Below, one piece after another: positions 57,744 to 64,000 of a stretch of 64,000 bases of DNA. Position 1 is the first letter of the stretch. Each line of letters begins with the position of its first letter. The notes beneath the pieces are model-generated. The model was given only the letters and a program-made list of their open reading frames with translations. It was not told where the DNA came from and did no database searches. The translations under genes and the position numbers were made by a program. The stretch is from Trametes villosa (Eukaryota; Basidiomycota; Agaricomycetes; Polyporales; Polyporaceae). The stretch is from contig PUDQ02000001.1 in assembly GCA_002964805.2 (NCBI GenBank), forward strand, positions 5,480,001 to 5,544,000, given 5' to 3'.

Positions 57744-58306
57744 ACGGTTTTGTATCGCATTGCTGTTATGTTACGCTCACTACACCACGCATGCCTATGC
57801 GCTCCCTTTTGTATGCCACTAGTACGCGACGACCAAAAACTTGCATGCATGGTTCACGGAGGGCGAATACGGGCGGCGGTAGCGGGTAGAGGTGCGGTGA
57901 GGCTGGTCGCCCTTGCCTTACGGTCCGCTTCGCTACTTTCCCGTCGCAGAGACATCACGTTGTACCTTGCTGTTCTACATGGGTTTCCTCGAGGATGCCA
58001 TACGCCATATGTCTCGATCTTCTATGATCTGTATCATACCGCACAACGCACCATTGGCCCCGAAGAGTCAGCGCAGCGTGATTATGTAAGCTCAGTATTC
58101 GGAGCCGCATCCCGCGGCTTTGCGATGCGTCTTGTTTTTTGTGGTCGACCACATCGTCTCCCTCGCCCTATCCCTCTCCACTCTGCTCTCTTTGCTCTCT
58201 TAGCATGCTGCTGCACTTGACACTATAGCTACCACAAACCTCATATAACTCATTCTACTCTAAATCTACGGCTACTAGTACAGCCAAGTAATTGCCCGTT
58301 GCCCGC
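57744..58306. other. Intergenic region between eS4 and PSO2 genes
   Basis: About 560 bp, probably eS4 3' UTR and PSO2 promoter. A polypyrimidine stretch at about 58157-58200 lies upstream of PSO2. No gene recognised. Confidence 0.5.
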
Positions 58307-61089
58307 ATGGCGAAGAAGCGGAAACAAACGCCTCAAGCGTCCACTCTGCTCGATTTCTTCGGCAAAGGATCAGTTGGAGCCGATTCACGAGAGACGAAGA
58401 AACCCAGGTTCAAGCCCACTGCTGTTTCAAAGCAAAGTGCGGCGAGGAAGCTGCCTGTGCCGCCTGAAGACATCATAGTCATCGACTCGGACGAAGAGGA
58501 CGTCGTTCCAGTCGTCAGACCACAGCCAGGCGCGAAGCCCGTGCAGAGTCCGCCGAGCAGCGTCGCGAAGCCCGCGAAAGCCGTCGGCGAAACGCCTGGG
58601 GCGTCACCCGTTCTGCGAGACATCAGTGCGCTTGCATCCGCTCTCGCGAGCGCACCAGGGACTGACGGCTTCGCCGAAGGTCCCAACGTCAAGAGCGAGC
58701 CGGACGATGAGCAAGACGACGGCACTGAGGATATGCCGTCCGTGTCAGACATGGCGGTGGAGTCCGCCTCGTTCGGTTTCCCCCATTTACTTGTCGAGCC
58801 AGACGCTCCAAGACCACCTAAGGCTCAGGAGAGTCGCCCTCCCTGTCGTCCACACTCTTCTCATGACGTCAAAGCAGAGGACACCCATGTCGCCGGCGTC
58901 GCAGTGCCAACGGACGAGGACGCTGGCCCAGTCGAGGGAGCGTCCCTCGAAGGCGCCGATTGGGACATGGGCGACGACGAGATTGAGTTCGTCGACGTCG
59001 AGACCCAAGTGAAGACAGAAGGCCCCGAAGAAGCCGACATCGACTTGACAATAGATGAAGAGGACCCCGACGCCACGTCCAGTGGTGAGGGCGCGGTCGA
59101 GAGCTGCCCAATATGCGAAACACAGCTTGTCGGGATGACCTCGCTGGTACGTCTCGCATGTGCCCGTAACATCTGACGAACCGTGCTCATTAATATACAG
59201 CAAATACACGACCATGTGGATCGCTGCATCAACGCTCTGCCTGAGCCGGCGCCGACTACCGCGACGCCGTCGCGACCATCGCCTTCTAACCCGAAGACTT
59301 TGAGGCCCCTCTCGTCTCTACCCACCCCCGAGCATCCAGGTAGCTATGACGCGAAGCCTACAGTCAAGCAGGAGGGCGGCGAGGGGGACGTCTTCTCGAA
59401 GCTCATGACGTCCTACAAGGAGAACGAGGCGTGGAAAGAAGCCTCTGCCGTCGAAGACCGTAACTTCCGCCCGACGAAGTCCAACCGGCGGAAAGCGCCG
59501 TTCTACAAGGTCCTCCAAGGTATGCCCATCGCAGTGGATGCCTTCCGCTATGGGGCAATACCGAACGTGACGGCGTACTTCCTGACGTCAGTCCCCTCTT
59601 GCCCTACTGGTGCAATCGACGTGTACTAACCCCATCATAGACACGCGCATTCGGACCATTACACGAATATCTCGGCGAATTGGAAACACGGGCCGATATA
59701 CTGTTCTCAGGGCACGGCGAACCTGATCATTCATATGCTCAGTGTCGATCCGAAGTGGGTCCACCCGTTACCCATGGACGTGCCCACCACGATACCGAAC
59801 ACTGGCGGAGTGCAGGTGACTCTCATCGAGGCAAACCACTGTGAGTTTCCCGTCCGGCTTGCACGCTGAGTCCCAGCTGAGCTCGTGCTGATTTGCCAGG
59901 TCCGGGTTCGTGCTTGTTTCTGTACGAGGGAAAGCAGACGGTGAATGGCGGGGATAGCGCGTACAAGTCTCCCTTCGTAGGCTCCTCGCGAGTGTTCCGC
60001 TATCTCCACTGTGGAGACTTTCGTGCCTGCCCAAAGCACGCCCTGCATCCCGCGATCAAGGGCAAACGCCTGGATCACGTCTACCTCGATACGACCTACC
60101 TTGATCCAAAGGTGGCATATTCCGCCCCATGCCCGTTCATCTCAGCCACTGACCCGCGTACCACAGTACTGCTTCCCGCCTCAGCCGCTAGTGATATCGG
60201 CCTGTGCAGATCTGGCGAAGCGTCTCGTCCAGGGACGCGCGGTCGAAGACGTTGACGCAGGGGAGAAGAAACCCCGTACCATGACCGGTTGGTTCACGCG
60301 CCAGGACAAGGGCGACAAGGGCAAAGAGAAAGAGAAACCGGCTGCTACGCCCGGTAAAGTCCTAGTCGTCGTGGGGTAGGTCTTTTCGCATACCCCCTCC
60401 TATCGCCCACACCGACGTAGACTGCCTATAGGACGTACTCCATCGGCAAGGAGCGGATTGTGAAGGCCATCGCGAAAGCTCTAAATACGAAGGTGTACTG
60501 CGACGCCCGCAAGGCAGCCATCCTGCGTTGCGAAGACGATCCAGAGCTGGATGCGCTGCTCACGCGGGATGCGCATGCGGCGGGCGTACATCTGGTTCCC
60601 CTCGGCGTGATCGCGTCAGACAGGCTCAAGGACTACGTCGCGCGATACAAAGGCCTCTATAGCAAGGTCATCGGCTTCAGACCCACTGGGTGGACGTGAG
60701 TGTCGTCGTAAACCGCTCTACCAGCATAAGCTTACCAGGGCCACTTCCATAGCTACACGCAGCCTAACGGCAGCGACACCCTCCCGGCGATTCCCACCGT
60801 CATCTCGCGCTCGCAGAGCCGCACCTTCACGCACGCGAACCTGCAGCCGATGCGCAACTCGACGTCGACGCTGCAGGTGTACGGTGTCCCGTACTCGGAG
60901 CACAGCTCTTTCTTCGAGCTGACGTGCTTCGCGCTCTCGCTCGACTGGGGGCGCATGATCGCGACGGTGAACGTCGGCAGCGAAACATCGCGGGGGAAGA
61001 TGGCGAAGTGGGTGGAGCGGTGGGAGGCGGAACGGAAGAAGAGGGGCTCCCTGAAGATTGTAGAGTACCGTGCGGAGGACTACTGGTAG
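58307..61089 (+). CDS. PSO2: DNA interstrand-crosslink repair nuclease Pso2/SNM1
   Basis: Exons 58307-59146, 59201-59586, 59641-59840, 59900-60111, 60167-60375, 60432-60695 and 60753-61089 give 815 aa. The N-terminus has a PCNA-box-like STLLDFF (12-18) and a long acidic disordered region. A UBZ4-type finger (about 268-290: CPIC...HDHVDRC) precedes the metallo-beta-lactamase fold with [12 protein letters not shown] (HxHxDH, about 409) and EANHCPGSCLF, then the beta-CASP region ([20 protein letters not shown] near the end). The family repairs interstrand crosslinks as a 5' exonuclease in the nucleus. The donor at 60112 (GTGGCA) is weak but required by frame. Confidence 0.93.
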
Positions 61090-61202
61090 CGCTGTACTAG
61101 TAGCTGCCAGTCAATCTGACAATGGTATGGGTCTCGCCGTCGTGCGGGTCCTGGAGCACAGAGATGCGAATGCGACCAGGGTGGGATATGGGCTGGAACG
61201 TC
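61090..61202. other. Short intergenic gap
   Basis: PSO2 3' flank up to the second tRNA-Pro terminator. Nothing recognised. Confidence 0.4.
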
Positions 61203-61208
61203 AAAAAA
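61203..61208 (-). terminator. Pol III terminator of second tRNA-Pro
   Basis: Six T in a row on the minus strand, 18 bases beyond the tRNA 3' end, similar in position to the run behind the first copy. Confidence 0.75.
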
Positions 61209-61226
61209 GCGGTGGGTGAAGCAAAA

Positions 61227-61310
61227 GGGCCTGGCCGGGAATTGAACCCGGGACCTCCTCCAAATGTCGCAAGACCCTAAGAAGGAATCATACTACTAGA
61301 CCACCAGGCC
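61227..61310 (-). tRNA. tRNA-Pro (AGG) with 12-nt intron, copy 2
   Basis: Same 84-nt layout and same 12-nt intron (61263-61274) as the copy at 36771-36854, but with a fully paired acceptor stem GGCCTGG/CCAGGCC. Outside the gene and its T-run the flanks do not match, so the duplication does not extend beyond the tRNA unit. AGG anticodon, discriminator C. Confidence 0.95.
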
Positions 61311-61960
61311 GTTGAGTGGGGATCACTGCGTGCATCCAAGTTGTGCGCCTGCATGAACCCACAGCATCAACCCCCAGCTGGCGTGCTGATTGCAGCCACA
61401 GATCATGTCGCCGCGTATTTCATTGATTGAAAGCTGAAATTCACCCGCCCTAAACCGCCTGGTCCGTGCGCTCTCTTCCCAGTATATAATCCCCCTCCGG
61501 ACACCAGGACACCTCATACTTACCTTGATGGCACGCACCCCTTCATGTACCAGGGTTCGTGGGCCGTGGGGGCCTCTCATAGCACGGCGACCTTGTCCTC
61601 AGGGGGACCTCGCGGTTTGTACGGGCTTCGGCTCGTGCACCGTCTCAATATTTCCCTGTCCTGCTTCGGCCCTCGGGCTGGGCAGGCCTTTTTTTATGTC
61701 CGTCTGTAGCGCTAACCCTAACCCTAGTACACCTGCAAACAATCCATTCTGTCAAGGCTCAAGCCGGCTAGCTACAGGCCGGAACGCGTGTACTTGGAAG
61801 CGCGAAGTAGTAGTCACTAGGTGTGCGGAATCTGAAAGACCCTGCACTCAACTCGACGAAATCGTACAAACACACGTAGAAGTTTGACCTACCCGTGCTA
61901 CGCATCAGGCACCATGTGTTTATTACTTCCTATTCATTCGTCGATCCACTTGCACTATTG
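61311..61960. other. Intergenic region
   Basis: About 650 bp without a supported gene. It holds a short telomere-like CTAACCCTAACCCTA at about 61711-61725 and an 8-T run at about 61690. The minus-strand frame at 61323-61580 has no motif. Confidence 0.5.
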
Positions 61961-62986
61961 TCATACGTTAGATGAGCAACAGCAGCGGCTTTGTGACACG
62001 TTGAAACCACATACGGCGCGGCGGAAATGAATCTTCGAGCCCTCTTCATTGATCTTCTGCGCTTCCTCGGCCGTCAGGTCAGGCAGGCTCTCAGTCGCGA
62101 TGTACTCTTTGACACGCTCGAGCTTCGAGCTCGTCCTGCGGAGGATTTCGAACGGTCAATATACTGCGAACACATGTAACGTATGTTGGCAAACCAACTG
62201 ACGTGATTTGAGGGATGCCCTGGTATCTCAGCCACAGCCCGAGCACCTGGCCTTCCGTAACCCGCTCGCCCGTGTCCCTCTCCAGGCGCTCGCGAATTGA
62301 GACAAGGACAGGGTCGACCGGTCCGCCTGTGTAGTGGGTCAAGGGGACTAGCCCGCAGTACGAGGTTGCCAGGATGTTATACTTCTTCATGAACTCCAGC
62401 ACCGGCTGAGTCGCATTGAAGACGTATGGGTGATACTCAATCTAAAAAGCTGAGGTGTTCACTCAGCTCGTCCGCCTCGCAGAGGGTGCGGGTCTACCTG
62501 GTTTACGGCCGGTACGACGGTCCCAGCTTCGAGGACTTCCTCTAAATCCTGGATGCGGAAGTTGGACACTCCGATGCTGCGCACGAGGCCTTCCTCCTGA
62601 AGCGCCTCGAGTTCCAGCCACGCCGCCGTGACCTTCCCCTCCAGGCGCTGCGGGGAGTGTAGGAGGAAGAGGTCGACGTAGTCGAGCCGCAGCTTGGCAA
62701 GGGACTCGACGAGCGTGTCGCGCACGGTCTTCCCGTCCGAGAGGTCCGCGATCTTGGTCGTCACGAAGAGCTCCCCGCGGGGTACGCCCGAGGCGGCGAT
62801 GCCCGCGCCGAGCGAGTCCTCGTTGCCGTAGAGCTGTGCGCCGTCGAGATGCACGATGCCGTGCGCGATCGCGTTGCGCACCTCCTCGGTAGCGTCTTTG
62901 CGGAGGAGCGCGGTGCCGGTGCCGAAGCCCAGCCAAGGAATATGGCGGCCGTCGTTGAGCGGGATGGTCAGGTGGGTTTGGGACAT
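61961..62986 (-). CDS. Aldo/keto reductase
   Basis: Exons 62986-62498, 62441-62203 and 62135-61961 give 300 aa. The fold is recognised from LNDGRHIPWLGFGTGTALLR, HLDGAQLYGNEDSLG (catalytic Asp and Tyr), LFVTTKI (Lys), VDLFLLHSP (His), GVSNF and VNQIEYHPY. Such enzymes reduce aldehydes or ketones with NADPH. The substrate cannot be told from sequence. The intron at 62136-62202 uses GTCAGT, and the frame then runs SSKLERVKEYIATESLPDLT. The C-terminal 20 residues (ending CCCSSNV) are unusual for the family and follow a long open tail. A broken relative lies at 43990-44585. Confidence 0.88.
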
Positions 62987-64000
62987 CGCTAGGGTGAGGG
63001 CTGGTGTGTTGGGGAATGACCCATCGTTCTGGTGTATCTATATGTTCTATACGACTCGGAGGACCCTGCCGCTCGCCACTTGGGTGTGCTCGTCTCTACC
63101 AGTAGCTCTGGTGTTGAGCTCTGTCGGCGAGGGGTCCGACGAGCATAGCACATTGATGTGGGGTTGTGTCCACGGTTGTAGGCAAGGCCGATGCTCGTTC
63201 TGAGTCTGGTGTAGAATCGTGTAGCTAAAGAACGGGCTTAGGCCGAGGGGTCCGACCGCCTGTGCAGCAAGCGTGTGAGTATCTAGCTGCCGGGACGGCT
63301 AGGAAGTCCTGCTAAATCCGACGGCGTCAGCTCATGATCAGGAGGCGCGAATGGCACTCATAGCAGATCCTGACGACGGCCTGCTGGCCGAGGCCGAGGC
63401 GGACGCTGCGTGCCAGGGGCCGAGTATCTCACAATTTTCCATTGGAAGTTCGTGCCGAGTCAGGACCTGCGCTATGTTTTGGACGTTGACTTTTTACCGT
63501 ACCGCACCATAGAAGGAGTCTCGTCGACAAGCTGAAGTCGAAAGGCCACGGCGATCTGGTGACCGCAAACTGGCGTCGCCATCGGTGCTTCAGAAGTGGA
63601 AACGGCGGTAGCGCAAGGCAATATGGAGGTCATGATGTCGCAAGAAGTGACCGGTGGCTGCTAGGAGGTGGTGGCGATGAGAAAGCAGGACTAGTAGCGC
63701 TGGTGTTAATTGGCTCAGCGACGGCCCGGGAGTGTGACGAAACTGTGCTGTTTTCCGAATCTGAGTGCTGCATCACGGTCTCGAGTGTTGCGGTCTTGAG
63801 AACACGGTGCGGGTCCCGGATCCACGAAGGATGCAATGCCTCGGCGACCGATACAGCTTTCCATGGCGGGCGTAAAGCCTATTGTACACAAAACCCCTCG
63901 AAGTAACCACCAAGACTATTGCCGCGTACCCTCTCATTCCCTCGCACATCCTGTCCGACTGCCCTCGCTGATATGATGGAACGGCGTTTCCTCGCAGTGC
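62987..64000. other. Intergenic region to window end
   Basis: About 1 kb upstream of the reductase gene, running off the window. A 115-codon frame at 63559-63906 has no introns, motif or protein-like profile. Nothing supported. Confidence 0.45.

Overview
The window is nuclear DNA of a filamentous basidiomycete, most likely a wood-decay-type Agaricomycete. This follows from small genes packed on both strands, many 48-60 nt GT..AG introns, high GC, CAT2/ROM2/SEC1/UFD4-type fungal genes, a GPI-type chitin deacetylase, and a DNMT5-type DNA methyltransferase, an enzyme fused to an SNF2 ATPase that is found in fungi and some algae. I cannot name the species. All gene models are mine, from reading splice signals and frames. 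The main models are continuous in frame across every intron listed.

Layout. 1-5.7 kb (+): C-terminal 1,790 residues of a DNMT5-like maintenance methyltransferase (5' end outside the window). 7.07-7.14 (-): tRNA-Arg(ACG). 7.4-8.6 (-): secreted GH18 glycosidase. 9.8-11.4 (-): ubiquitin-like/WLM metalloprotease. 12.0-12.9 (+): unknown serine-rich protein. 13.7-16.0 (+): J-domain protein of the DnaJ-X type. 17.5-18.6 (-): EI24-like membrane protein. 19.6-30.7 (+): three genes in tandem, GPI-type chitin deacetylase, Sec1 and Rho1 GEF (Rom2 type). 31.7-33.5 (-): F-box-like protein. 33.9-36.5 (-): carnitine acetyltransferase. 36.8 (-): tRNA-Pro(AGG). 37.0-38.7 (+): proteasome ATPase Rpt4. 38.7-44.6: gene-poor stretch holding a possible unknown gene, a proline-repeat Zn2Cys6 protein and a decayed aldo/keto reductase copy. 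44.9-51.6 (-): HECT ubiquitin ligase of the Ufd4/TRIP12 type. 51.6-53.2: repeat-like spacer. 53.2-56.3 (-): G-patch splicing factor (Ntr1/TFIP11). 56.6-57.7 (+): ribosomal protein eS4. 58.3-61.1 (+): Pso2/SNM1 crosslink-repair nuclease. 61.2-61.3 (-): second tRNA-Pro(AGG). 62.0-63.0 (-): intact aldo/keto reductase, the likely relative of the pseudogene.

Themes. Most genes are housekeeping, and no metabolic gene cluster is evident. The points most worth attention are the DNMT5 locus, the chitin deacetylase with a 4-nt exon, the pair RPT4 and UFD4 (whose yeast products bind each other) 6 kb apart, the C-terminally placed Zn2Cys6 finger, and the aldo/keto reductase gene/pseudogene pair. I found no CRISPR array, rRNA gene or intact transposon. 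I also found no clearly undescribed multi-gene system.
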